Below are positions 7,329-13,937 of a stretch of 14,489 nucleotides of DNA, piece after piece. The number at the start of each line of letters is the position of its first letter. The first letter of the stretch is position 1. A program made the translations under genes and the position numbers. Source of the DNA: an uncultured Porphyromonas sp. (GTDB taxonomy: Bacteria > Bacteroidota > Bacteroidia > Bacteroidales > Porphyromonadaceae); assembly GCA_900539155.1 (NCBI GenBank), contig UQBE01000046.1, positions 1 through 14,489 on the forward strand, given 5' to 3'. Under the pieces are notes generated by a model. It was given only the letters and a program-made list of their open reading frames with translations. It made no database searches and was not told where the DNA came from.

Positions 7329-8144
7329 ATGGAATTTCAGAAATATCAGCAAGCAGCCGACTATATCAAGAGCAAAATATCGGCACAGCCCCGCGTGGGC
7401 ATCATACTAGGAAGCGGTCTGGGCGGACTAGCCGACGAGATCGCTAACCCGACCATCATCCCATACAGCGAGATCCCCAACTTCGCTCACTCGACCGCTA
7501 TCGGTCACAAGGGTAACTTCATCTCTGGCACGCTGGGCGGTGTTCCCGTGGTGGCGATGCAGGGACGCTTTCACTACTATGAGGGCTACCCGATGGAGGT
7601 GGTCACGCTGCCAGTGCGGGTGATGAAGCTCCTCGGCATCGAGATACTCATCGTCTCCAACGCTGCGGGTGGCATCAACTCGAACTTCCACGTGGGTGAC
7701 CTGATGATCATCAGGGACCATATCAATATGCTACCCAACCCGCTCATTGGTCCTAACGATGAGAACTTTGGGGTCCGCTTCCCCGATATGACACGTGCTT
7801 ACGATCGTGAACTGATTGCGCTCGCCGAGACCATCGCTCAGGAGCAAAAGATAAAGCTGCAGAAGGGTGTCTACGTAAGCCTCACCGGTCCCTCTTATGA
7901 GACGCCCGCAGAGTATAAGTACTGGCAGACGGTCGGCGCCGATGCGGTCGGCATGAGCACGACGCCTGAGGTGATTGTGGCTCGCCATGCGGGTATCCGC
8001 GTTTTCGGTATGTCCGTCATCACCAATGAGGGGTGGCACTTCGAGGGTGACTACACGAACGATGGCGACGAGGTAGTTGCTGCCGCCAATGCTGCTTCCA
8101 AGCGTATGGGTGGTCTCATCGCAGAGCTCATAGCGCGTGCCTAA
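7329..8144 (+). CDS. punA: Purine nucleoside phosphorylase (trimeric PNP type)
   Basis: Cleaves 6-oxopurine nucleosides with phosphate to base and ribose-1-phosphate. The 271-residue length is typical. Motifs: phosphate loop ILGSGLGGL (Ser29), GRFHYYEGYP (Arg80, His82), VSNAAGGIN (109-117), GPSYETPAEY (Glu191), VGMSTTPEVIVARH (Met209, Ser210) and SVITN (Asn233). Asn233 with Glu191 matches the 6-oxopurine-specific pattern rather than MTA phosphorylase. The His that in many homologues precedes EEV appears to be Gly246 in TNDGDEV, judging by alignment by eye. The preceding deaminase would supply its inosine-type substrates. The next gene overlaps its 3' end by 8 nt, suggesting translational coupling. 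Confidence 0.92.
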   Translation: MEFQKYQQAADYIKSKISAQPRVGIILGSGLGGLADEIANPTIIPYSEIPNFAHSTAIGHKGNFISGTLGGVPVVAMQGRFHYYEGYPMEVVTLPVRVMKLLGIEILIVSNAAGGINSNFHVGDLMIIRDHINMLPNPLIGPNDENFGVRFPDMTRAYDRELIALAETIAQEQKIKLQKGVYVSLTGPSYETPAEYKYWQTVGADAVGMSTTPEVIVARHAGIRVFGMSVITNEGWHFEGDYTNDGDEVVAAANAASKRMGGLIAELIARA

Positions 8145-8736
8145 TTCGAAAGACGAAGAGCTACTCGCGTCACAGCTAGCCGCCATACGTGCTGCACTCC
8201 GCACACGTATGGACGGTGCCGTGGCGCAGTCGATGCGGGAGTCGGGACTGGACTACCGCTACAACTGGGGCTGGACACGAGGCTATCTCCTAGAGCTTGC
8301 TGCGCAGTACCAGCCTTCCCGAGAGCTCGCCGAGGCACTTAGAGAGAGTTCCGTGCGGGAGCTGCTAATTCTCTCCACGATGCTCTTCCCCCGTGAGGAG
8401 CTTACGGAGCAGGACATAACGGCTTTCCTCGAGAAGGCGACCAACGTCGAGCTACAAGAGCAGCTAGCATTCAATCTCCTAGCGTATGTGCCGTGTGCCA
8501 TTCGCTGGGCGGAGCAGCTTGTCACCACAAGCACAGAAGTGGGGGAGGGGAGGCTCTACGTAGCACTTCTCACCATTGCAAACTATACGAAGCGACAGCC
8601 CAATCAGCCTTTGCCAGCTGAGCTACCCGAAGCGTTAGAGCATCATAGCTCTGCCGAAGAGCTACCGATGCATTGTCGCCGTGTAGCGTATGATCTGCTG
8701 GTTACATTAGAAGAACGCACAGCAAGCAATGAGTAA
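8137..8736 (+). CDS. Helical protein of unknown function, possibly AlkD-like (GTG start)
   Basis: A 199-residue, almost entirely helical soluble protein with no signal peptide, membrane segment or recognisable catalytic motif. The start chosen is GTG at 8137, overlapping the punA stop by 8 nt; no in-frame ATG occurs before residue 25. The pattern YLLELAAQY, ELAEALRESSVRELLILSTML and NVELQEQLAFNLL recalls HEAT-like DNA alkylation repair (AlkD/COG4912) relatives found as short orphan proteins in Bacteroidales. This is pattern recognition, not a demonstrated match. It sits between punA and a glycogen synthase gene, whose ATG lies inside its own last codons (8-nt overlap). The neighbourhood suggests shared expression but does not reveal its role. 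Confidence 0.75.
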   Translation: MPNSKDEELLASQLAAIRAALRTRMDGAVAQSMRESGLDYRYNWGWTRGYLLELAAQYQPSRELAEALRESSVRELLILSTMLFPREELTEQDITAFLEKATNVELQEQLAFNLLAYVPCAIRWAEQLVTTSTEVGEGRLYVALLTIANYTKRQPNQPLPAELPEALEHHSSAEELPMHCRRVAYDLLVTLEERTASNE

Positions 8737-10354
8737 TCGATACTTTATCTCAGAAGTTTCGTGGGAGGTCGCCAACAAGGTGGGTGGCATCTACACCGTC
8801 CTCTCGTCACGAGCGGGCGAGATGATGCATCGCCACGGGGCGGAGCAAGTTCTTTTCGTGGGTCCTCGTCTTCGACCAGTGGAGGAGATGGCAGACTTTC
8901 GCGCGGAGACCTTTTGCATCACCCTGCCCAGTCACATCTCGCTACTGGGCGTGGAGCTACCGATCACGCAGGGCTACTGGCTCACGCCTGGGGGCGAAGC
9001 GCAGACAATCCTCGTGGACTACAAGCCGCTTACTTCCGCCCGTGACCAACTCTACTACCTCATGTGGGAGCGTTACGGCATACAGTCGGACCTCGGTTAT
9101 GGCGACTATGACGACTCCTGTCTCTTTGCCGTTGCAGCTGCCGCAACACTGCTTGCTGTGACACCGCAGTTCGCGTCTCCGAGCAGTCAGCCGATAGCTA
9201 TTTATAATGAGTGGATTACCGGCATGGGCTTGCTCTACCATCACTTGGAGCAGCCCGACTTGCGCTCGCTCTTTATCACCCACGCCACGACCGTCGGGCG
9301 CTCTATCTGTAGCAATGGCAAGGATCTCTATCGCTACTTCTCAGGCTACCACGGAGACCAGATGGCGAGTGAACTGCATGTCGAGGCGAAGCACGCACTA
9401 GAGAAGGCGGCTGCCCATACCGCCACCATCTTTGCGACTGTCAGCGAGGTAACCGCTCTAGAGTGTACACAGCTCTTGGAGCGTACGCCGATTGTTTTGC
9501 CAAATGGGTTCGACTCACTGGCTACAAGTCAGAACCAATCGGTGGCTCGCCAGCGATTACTAGACGTTGCCAGCCGGCTTTATGGCAAAACCTTTGCCAC
9601 TGAGCGCACGACACTCGTCGCTACCTCGGGACGCTACGAGTATCGCAACAAAGGGATCGACCTCATTGTTGCCTCCCTCGAAAGCCTCCTCCAGCAGCAA
9701 GCGAAGCTTTCGTCAGACCTCATCCTTTACTTCTTCATTCCCGCTTGGGTTGCCGAGCCTAGAGCCGACCTAGCCTATATGCTCAGTAATACCGACCCAG
9801 AGAGCGGTATCACCCCGTTACAGTATCCTTACTTAACGCATTGGCTACACAATCTGCGGGAGGACACCCTCGCCGGACGCCTCGGCGCACTCCTCGAGAG
9901 AGGGGCAACAGCGCAGCACATCTACCCAATCTTCGTGCCCACCTACCTCGATGGTCATGATGGTATCCTAGACCTGCCTTATTATGACTTGCTGAGCGCC
10001 CTCGATCTAACCCTCTTCCCCTCCTACTATGAACCGTGGGGCTACACGCCACTGGAGAGTATCGCCTATGGGGTGCCAACGGTGACGACAGACCTCTCTG
10101 GCTTTGGTCAGGCCATCCTTGATCTCTATGGCGAAAGGGCTATGCAAACCTTAGCGCATGGCGTGCAGGTCATTCCACGTCGTGACTATGACGATGCCTT
10201 TGTGACCAAGGCGCTTGCCACAATCCTCACAGAGGCCAGTTGTGGTCTCCCTACGGCATACCACGAGCAGACTCGCGAGACCGCCTCGCATGCCTTGTGG
10301 CGTTTGTACTACGACCACTATATGCTGGCGTACCGTCAGATTTTAACTTCGTAA
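8729..10354 (+). CDS. Glycogen synthase, GT3-like (eukaryotic-type)
   Basis: A glycosyltransferase with the GT-B fold, 541 residues, probably extending alpha-1,4-glucan chains from a nucleotide-sugar donor in the cytoplasm. The N-terminus has EVSWEVANKVGGIYTV (residues 9-24), the hallmark of the GT3 glycogen synthases of fungi, animals and Bacteroidetes rather than the KTGGL form of GlgA/GT5. Other visible elements are FITHATTVGR (His185), the donor-side SGRYEYRNKGID (Arg302, Lys308) and FPSYYEPWGYTPLE (Glu435 and Glu443, the E-x7-E motif). It starts within the last codons of the preceding gene (ATGAGTAA overlap) and is the last gene of the cluster, convergent with the L,D-transpeptidase gene. 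Storage polysaccharide synthesis is likely; the donor (UDP- or ADP-glucose) cannot be told. Confidence 0.9.
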   Translation: MSNRYFISEVSWEVANKVGGIYTVLSSRAGEMMHRHGAEQVLFVGPRLRPVEEMADFRAETFCITLPSHISLLGVELPITQGYWLTPGGEAQTILVDYKPLTSARDQLYYLMWERYGIQSDLGYGDYDDSCLFAVAAAATLLAVTPQFASPSSQPIAIYNEWITGMGLLYHHLEQPDLRSLFITHATTVGRSICSNGKDLYRYFSGYHGDQMASELHVEAKHALEKAAAHTATIFATVSEVTALECTQLLERTPIVLPNGFDSLATSQNQSVARQRLLDVASRLYGKTFATERTTLVATSGRYEYRNKGIDLIVASLESLLQQQAKLSSDLILYFFIPAWVAEPRADLAYMLSNTDPESGITPLQYPYLTHWLHNLREDTLAGRLGALLERGATAQHIYPIFVPTYLDGHDGILDLPYYDLLSALDLTLFPSYYEPWGYTPLESIAYGVPTVTTDLSGFGQAILDLYGERAMQTLAHGVQVIPRRDYDDAFVTKALATILTEASCGLPTAYHEQTRETASHALWRLYYDHYMLAYRQILTS

Positions 10355-10441
10355 ATTAGGGAAAGCCCTCAGCGGGAGCGGACAGTCGTCCCTCCCCAAG
10401 AGCTACAGGTGAGACCCCACCGACTGGCGAGATTGTTGTGT

Positions 10442-11233
10442 TTAGTTGATTAACTGCGTGCGCTGGTCTCGGCTACTGGTCGTCGTCTCCTGACTGGAGG
10501 ATGAGATGGCACTCTGAGCTAGATAGTCAGGACGATTGGCGTAGATGTACAGGACGCTACCGTCCTTGATGGCATCGATGATCGGACGCGCCAGCGCTAG
10601 GGGCACCGCTGGACAGCCGAAGCTCCGTCCGAGCCGACCTTGTCGCGTGATGCTCTTATTGACATAGGCAGCGCCGTGCACAACGATAGCCCGCGCCCTC
10701 GCCTGGTCATTGTAGCCACGCTCCAGCCCGTCGAGACGTAGCGAGTATCCGTTACTCCCTTGATAGGTCTCATTAGTTAGGTAGAAGCCCAGAGAGCTCT
10801 GATGTGAGTTAGGTTGATTAGAAAAAGAGGTAGCGTAGTTCTCCCCGCTGCCCCGCCCATGAGCGCAGAGCGTTGTGTAGAGGAGCTTGCCCTGCTCCAT
10901 ATCGATGACAAACATACGCTCTTCCGTCGAGGGCTTAGAGAAGTCTATGATAGTCAGTCTCGTGCGTCGCTTGTTTGCTATATGGTTATAACCCTGCACA
11001 CCTAGGCTGAATGCCTCAAAGGAGAGCTTTCCCTCCAGACCCATCTGTTGGTAGAGCTTGCTCACCTCCTGACGCTCTGCAGAGGTAGGTACGACCGTCA
11101 CACGGTGTCCCGTGGGCGGTATATCCCACAGCGACACATCCGACCCCGACAGATAAGTCGGGAGCAGTAGGACTAGGAGTGTGAACCACTTACGTATAGA
11201 GCCTCGGAAAGTACACATAATGCTAAGGAACAA
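10442..11233 (-). CDS. Secreted murein L,D-transpeptidase-like protein (YkuD_2 type)
   Basis: Probably a periplasmic or envelope cysteine transpeptidase acting on peptidoglycan cross-links. Its N-terminus has a basic region followed by FTLLVLLLPTYLSG (about residues 17-30), a signal peptide with likely cleavage near SGS. The longest reading starts at 11233, but the Met at residue 6 (codon 11216-11218) is the better start: it gives MCTFRGSIRKW before the hydrophobic core and leaves a normal leader after the promoter at 11248. The catalytic region shows CAHGRGSG, NSHQSSLGFY, VVHGAAYV (His186) and GRSFGCPAVP (Ser204, Cys207), the H...SxGC pattern of the family. The C-terminal 25 residues are Ser/Thr/Gln-rich and probably disordered. 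It is transcribed alone, convergent with the glycogen synthase gene. Confidence 0.85.
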   Translation of the reverse strand: MFLSIMCTFRGSIRKWFTLLVLLLPTYLSGSDVSLWDIPPTGHRVTVVPTSAERQEVSKLYQQMGLEGKLSFEAFSLGVQGYNHIANKRRTRLTIIDFSKPSTEERMFVIDMEQGKLLYTTLCAHGRGSGENYATSFSNQPNSHQSSLGFYLTNETYQGSNGYSLRLDGLERGYNDQARARAIVVHGAAYVNKSITRQGRLGRSFGCPAVPLALARPIIDAIKDGSVLYIYANRPDYLAQSAISSSSQETTTSSRDQRTQLIN

Positions 11234-11247
11234 AGCTTACTACCCGC

Positions 11248-11255
11248 CAAAGGTA
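11248..11255 (-). promoter_or_regulatory. Putative promoter of the L,D-transpeptidase gene, -7 box TACCTTTG
   Basis: The minus strand reads TACCTTTG, an exact TAnnTTTG match. A start site about 6 nt downstream would leave only 8-10 nt before the first Met (11233) but about 25 nt before the Met at 11218. No clear -33 TTG is seen. Confidence 0.5.
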
Positions 11256-11323
11256 CAAAAGATAGACGAAAGGAAGAACTCGCGACCCATCCAGAGCGAC
11301 CATCGCCGAGAGATAGATAGGAA

Positions 11324-11368
11324 AGACCTCCTCCGCAACAGCCATCACAGGCAGTACGGGGGAGGTCT
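11324..11368 (-). terminator. 12-bp hairpin downstream of tRNA-Asn
   Basis: AGACCTCCTCCG (11324-11335) pairs with 11357-11368 over 12 positions with one G-T wobble and a 21-nt loop. On the minus strand it is followed by TTTCCTATC rather than a full T-run. It lies between the tRNA and the L,D-transpeptidase promoter, so it could separate the two units. Confidence 0.4.
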
Positions 11369-11426
11369 CTCGGTTTAACCACAAATATGAGAACTTAAAG
11401 CAACTATCCACATTCTCTAAGTCTCA

Positions 11427-11448
11427 GTACATAAACAACCTTATGTAC
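11427..11448 (-). terminator. Perfect 8-bp hairpin just after tRNA-Asn
   Basis: GTACATAA and TTATGTAC pair perfectly around a 6-nt loop, starting 11 nt beyond the tRNA 3' end on the minus strand. It may be a processing or termination signal. It lacks a T-tract. Confidence 0.4.
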
Positions 11449-11458
11449 AAGGGTGCTG

Positions 11459-11532
11459 CGCTCCCTCTTGGGCTTGAACCAAGGACCCCCTGATTAACAG
11501 TCAGATGCTCTAACCAACTGAGCTAAGGAAGC
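11459..11532 (-). tRNA. tRNA-Asn (anticodon GTT)
   Basis: The minus strand folds as a 74-nt cloverleaf. Acceptor GCTTCCT pairs with AGGGAGC (one T-G), followed by discriminator G. The D stem is GCTC/GAGC. The anticodon stem is TCTGA/TCAGG around loop CTGTTAA, giving anticodon GTT. The T arm is CTTGG-TTCAAGC-CCAAG. The CCA end is not encoded (CAG follows). It has its own promoter at 11548-11579. Confidence 0.96.
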
Positions 11533-11547
11533 ATTCAAATGTGAGTG

Positions 11548-11579
11548 CAAAGGTAATACATTTCTTCAAAACAACCAAA
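11548..11579 (-). promoter_or_regulatory. tRNA-Asn promoter (TTTG - 20 nt - TACCTTTG)
   Basis: On the minus strand TTTG (11576-11579) is followed after 20 nt by TACCTTTG (11548-11555), matching both parts of the Bacteroidetes sigma consensus and spacing. The -7 box ends 15 nt before the mature tRNA 5' end. Confidence 0.75.
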
Positions 11580-11750
11580 TCATAGAGCAATCAGATTCCG
11601 CTGAGCCCCCGACTCGTAGCGAGTTGCACTTGCAGAGGAAGCTTTTTACTGCTCTGGGAGGATTGTCAGACTGCTTCGTAAGGAGGGGGCGTGCACTGGG
11701 CAACTGGCTGATACCAGTCCGACACTCACTGAGAGTGGGTATGGGAGGGG
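11580..11750. other. Spacer between divergent promoters, no feature seen
   Basis: No supported gene lies between the tRNA promoter and the C69 promoter. Only 5-bp inverted repeats are present (ACTCG/CGAGT near 11610, ACTGG/CCAGT near 11703, CACTC/GAGTG near 11722), which are too short to interpret. Confidence 0.5.
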
Positions 11751-11751
11751 G

Positions 11752-11768
11752 TTGCATCAGTGATGCAA
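11752..11768. promoter_or_regulatory. Candidate operator, TTGCATCA-G-TGATGCAA palindrome
   Basis: A perfect 8+1+8 palindrome whose left arm is the -33 TTG and whose right arm extends toward the -7 box. That position is typical of a dimeric repressor site. No regulator gene lies next to it, so the binder is unknown. Confidence 0.5.
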
Positions 11769-11782
11769 AAGAGTTACCTTTG
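11752..11782 (+). promoter_or_regulatory. Promoter of the C69 dipeptidase gene (TTG - 20 nt - TACCTTTG)
   Basis: TTG at 11752-11754 is followed after 20 nt by TACCTTTG at 11775-11782. This fits the Bacteroidetes -33/-7 pattern and lies 30 nt upstream of the ATG at 11813. Confidence 0.75.
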
Positions 11783-11812
11783 CTCTTAGCGTAATATCAA
11801 AACACAACGAAT

Positions 11813-13255
11813 ATGAACAAGAATAATTCTACACTGCCCTCTGAATGCACGACAATTATCGTCGGTAGTCAGATGAGTGCTGATGGGTCACGTATAGTAG
11901 CGCGCTCAGAGGACTGGGACGCTATGTTTGCCAAGAACCTCACTATCTACCGCTCTGGTGAGCCTGGGTCGGTAGACCCTAGACGCTTTGACGCATTCGA
12001 TAGCCCCTTCGCTTGTGAGCTACCGGGCGAGGCGCAGAGCTACTCAGCGCTACCGCCTTATCATCTGCCAGGACACTGGGGGAGTGCAGGCTTCAACGAG
12101 TCGGGCGTCGGTATGAGCGCTACGGAGTCTATCTTCAGCAGTGATGCAGCACTGGCTGTCGACCCACTCGTGGAGGATGGCGTAGCTGAGAACTCAGTTT
12201 TCAATATCGTCCTCCCTTACATCCACACGGCTCGTGAGGGCGTGGAGCGTCTCGGCAAGCTTATTGAGGAGTATGGCGTCAGCGAGGGCTTTGGCATTGG
12301 CTTCGTTGACAGCGATGAAATATGGTATCTTGAGACAGCCTCGGGACATCGCTGGCTAGCTTGTCGCATACCTGAGGAGCAGTACTTCGTCACGGGTAAT
12401 CAGAGTCGCTTCCGCCAGTACGACCCGAAGGACAAGGAGCACTTCATGGCATCCAGTGACCTCATCGAGTTTGCTCAGGAGCATGGGCTGTATAATCCCC
12501 AGGAGGGTGCCTTCGACTTTCACAAAGCGTACATACGTGATGTGGAGCTAGACACTACGTACAACTATCCTCGCGTCTGGGGGCTCCAGCAGATGTTCAC
12601 CCCTCAGATGAAGCAAGATGTCGCAGTGAACGACTTCCCTGTCTATGCTAAGGCTGAGAAGCCAATTACGATGGAAGCTATGCGCCACGCCTTCCGCTTT
12701 CACTACGATGGTACGGAGCATGATCCCTATCTTCACAGCAACCCTCACGAAGTGTACCGCCCAGTCTCCATCTTCCGTACCACACAGACGCACATCCTAC
12801 AGGTGCAGCCTAAGCTTCCCGTAGCTGTCGGACGCATCAACCACGTCTGTCTAGGCATGGCAGATTTAGGACTCTTCGTGCCACTCTTCCAGGGGGTGAC
12901 CTCCTATCCAGAGCCTTATACGAAGGGTGGGGGAGAGTCTTCACAGGAGTCGGCCTACTGGACCTTCCGTAAGGTGCAGGTGCTCGGCATGACCAATTAT
13001 AATAAGTATGCACCGCTGATTAAGGAGCGCTACCACGCCTTCGAGCTGGAGTGTGACGAGCGTATCGAGGAGATACAGCGTCGCTACTGCCACATGCTGG
13101 ACAGGGGCATGATCCACGCTGCTCAAGATATGCTACAGGAGGCTTCGGACGCAATCCTGTGGCGCGCACTCGATGTGGCGGATGCGCTCATTGAGGAGCT
13201 ATTCACGCAGATGACTCGCGACATACAGGCGGAGTACCTCTTTCACGGAGCTTAG
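11813..13255 (+). CDS. C69 family dipeptidase (PepD/dipeptidase A-like)
   Basis: An N-terminal-nucleophile cysteine peptidase that releases amino acids from dipeptides. It has 480 residues. The nucleophile is expected to be Cys12 in SECTTIIVG, exposed after removal of an 11-residue propeptide; the same segment carries GSRIVARSEDWD (25-36), matching the family's (N/S)EDW site. GFNESGVGMSATES (93-106) and VDSDEIWYLET are further family-like segments. There is no hydrophobic signal sequence before the nucleophile, so a cytoplasmic location is likely, unlike the many C69 proteins that carry one. It is a single-gene unit with its own promoter and palindrome upstream and a strong terminator downstream. 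With the M20 enzyme it gives the window two unrelated dipeptidases, which fits peptide fermentation. Confidence 0.9.
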   Translation: MNKNNSTLPSECTTIIVGSQMSADGSRIVARSEDWDAMFAKNLTIYRSGEPGSVDPRRFDAFDSPFACELPGEAQSYSALPPYHLPGHWGSAGFNESGVGMSATESIFSSDAALAVDPLVEDGVAENSVFNIVLPYIHTAREGVERLGKLIEEYGVSEGFGIGFVDSDEIWYLETASGHRWLACRIPEEQYFVTGNQSRFRQYDPKDKEHFMASSDLIEFAQEHGLYNPQEGAFDFHKAYIRDVELDTTYNYPRVWGLQQMFTPQMKQDVAVNDFPVYAKAEKPITMEAMRHAFRFHYDGTEHDPYLHSNPHEVYRPVSIFRTTQTHILQVQPKLPVAVGRINHVCLGMADLGLFVPLFQGVTSYPEPYTKGGGESSQESAYWTFRKVQVLGMTNYNKYAPLIKERYHAFELECDERIEEIQRRYCHMLDRGMIHAAQDMLQEASDAILWRALDVADALIEELFTQMTRDIQAEYLFHGA

Positions 13256-13273
13256 CCAAGCAGGATGACAATG

Positions 13274-13305
13274 GAGACCGCTCACGAGATGGGCGGTCTC
13301 TTTTT
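13274..13305 (+). terminator. Rho-independent terminator of the C69 gene
   Basis: GAGACCGC (13274-13281) pairs with GCGGTCTC (13293-13300) over 8 bp around an 11-nt loop and is directly followed by TTTTT. It lies 19 nt after the stop codon. Confidence 0.9.
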
Positions 13306-13392
13306 GTTTCTAGACTTCGGGGAGGAGCTTACGGCTTCTCTACTTGAGACGGTTGCAACAGTCAACAGGTCTCATAACGTGTCACTCATGGA
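13306..13392. other. Gene-free spacer before the repeat island
   Basis: Only one short inverted repeat is visible, TGAGAC/GTCTCA near 13346-13375. No reading frame, promoter box or RNA is supported. Confidence 0.4.
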
Positions 13393-13481
13393 TTGGCTGT
13401 TGGCTGTTAGCCTATCGGAACCGTCGGAGCTATCAGAATGATCGGATCTCTAATCTCTAACCTCTAACTTCTAATCTCTAT
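13393..13481. repeat. Second copy of the heptamer/nonamer composite, plus a CTCTAA array
   Basis: Heptamers TTGGCTG, TTGGCTG, TTAGCCT (13393-13413) overlap by a few bases into nonamers of the CTATCGGAG type (13412-13447: CTATCGGAA, CCGTCGGAG, CTATCAGAA, TGATCGGAT). This is the reverse complement of the arrangement at 1835-1974, including the CTGTTAGC junction. An imperfect 7-9-nt array of CTCTAA(C/T) follows at 13446-13481. Confidence 0.8.
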
Positions 13482-13486
13482 TTTCG

Positions 13487-13656
13487 AATATCCACGTGGG
13501 AAATCTCAAATCTCCACGTGGATATTTTTTATTTTCCACGTGGGCGTGATTCATTTCCTCCGAAGTTTTATTTGATTCCTCCGAAGAATTTTTTCTTCCC
13601 CACGTGGAAAATAAAAATTCTCCACGTGGGGATTTCGAAATATCCACGTGGAGAAT
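13487..13656. repeat. Regular ~22-bp array of CCACGTGG palindromes
   Basis: CCACGTGG occurs at 13492, 13514, 13536, 13600, 13622 and 13644. Spacing is exactly 22 bp, except for the central gap of 64, which is filled by two CCTCCGAAG cores at 13557 and 13578, keeping a 21-22-bp rhythm of eight units. Spacers are AT-rich and 13-14 nt. The first pair forms a perfect 13-bp stem with a 14-nt loop (13487-13526) followed by a T-run. The last pair forms another 13-bp stem with a 14-nt loop (13617-13656). A 19-bp inverted repeat links 13526-13544 with 13599-13617. Confidence 0.9.
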
Positions 13657-13738
13657 CCATTTTCCCCGACATAATGCCGTTGTCGATATGTAGTCAGCTC
13701 TAAATTATTGTAACGATCCAGCGTCAAGTTTGCCCAGC

Positions 13739-13840
13739 CAGGGCTGACGCATCATAATCGCTCTTGCAGGGGCTACACATGAACGACAAGCGAGGAGTAG
13801 AGAGGTCGATGAGTTCATTATATATAATGCGTCAGCCCTG
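13739..13840. mobile_element. MITE-like element with 14-bp perfect terminal inverted repeats
   Basis: CAGGGCTGACGCAT (13739-13752) and its exact complement (13827-13840) bound a 102-bp segment with no coding capacity. No target-site duplication is evident at the edges. It could instead be a structured RNA or leader element, because it lies about 100 bp upstream of the membrane-protein gene. Confidence 0.45.
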
Positions 13841-13880
13841 TTGAGGAAATGGGTACAACTCCTCTTACGTCTGTTTTTTT

Positions 13881-13888
13881 TACCTTTG
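13881..13888 (+). promoter_or_regulatory. Putative promoter of the small membrane-protein gene, -7 box TACCTTTG
   Basis: An exact TAnnTTTG match preceded by a run of seven T, about 50 nt upstream of the ATG at 13938. No TTG is seen at the normal -33 distance. Confidence 0.45.
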
Positions 13889-13937
13889 CCGAGCAACGAA
13901 AGAGATTGATATCTGTCAGTAAGTCTATCCCTAAGTT

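Noticed and set aside
8957..9283. Antisense frame of 108 codons in the glycogen synthase gene
   Set aside because: It overlaps the conserved GT3 coding region and shows no recognisable domain.
10355..10441. Terminator between the convergent glycogen synthase and L,D-transpeptidase genes
   Set aside because: Only 4-bp stems were found and there is no T-tract on either strand, so no call is made.
13487..13656. The CCACGTGG array as a CRISPR
   Set aside because: Repeats are only 8 nt and spacers 13-14 nt, far below CRISPR sizes, and no cas gene is nearby.
13518..13703. 61-codon frame inside the palindromic array
   Set aside because: Its translation is just the repeat units read through (FPRG, HVG, YPRG), with no start signals. 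It is not a gene.
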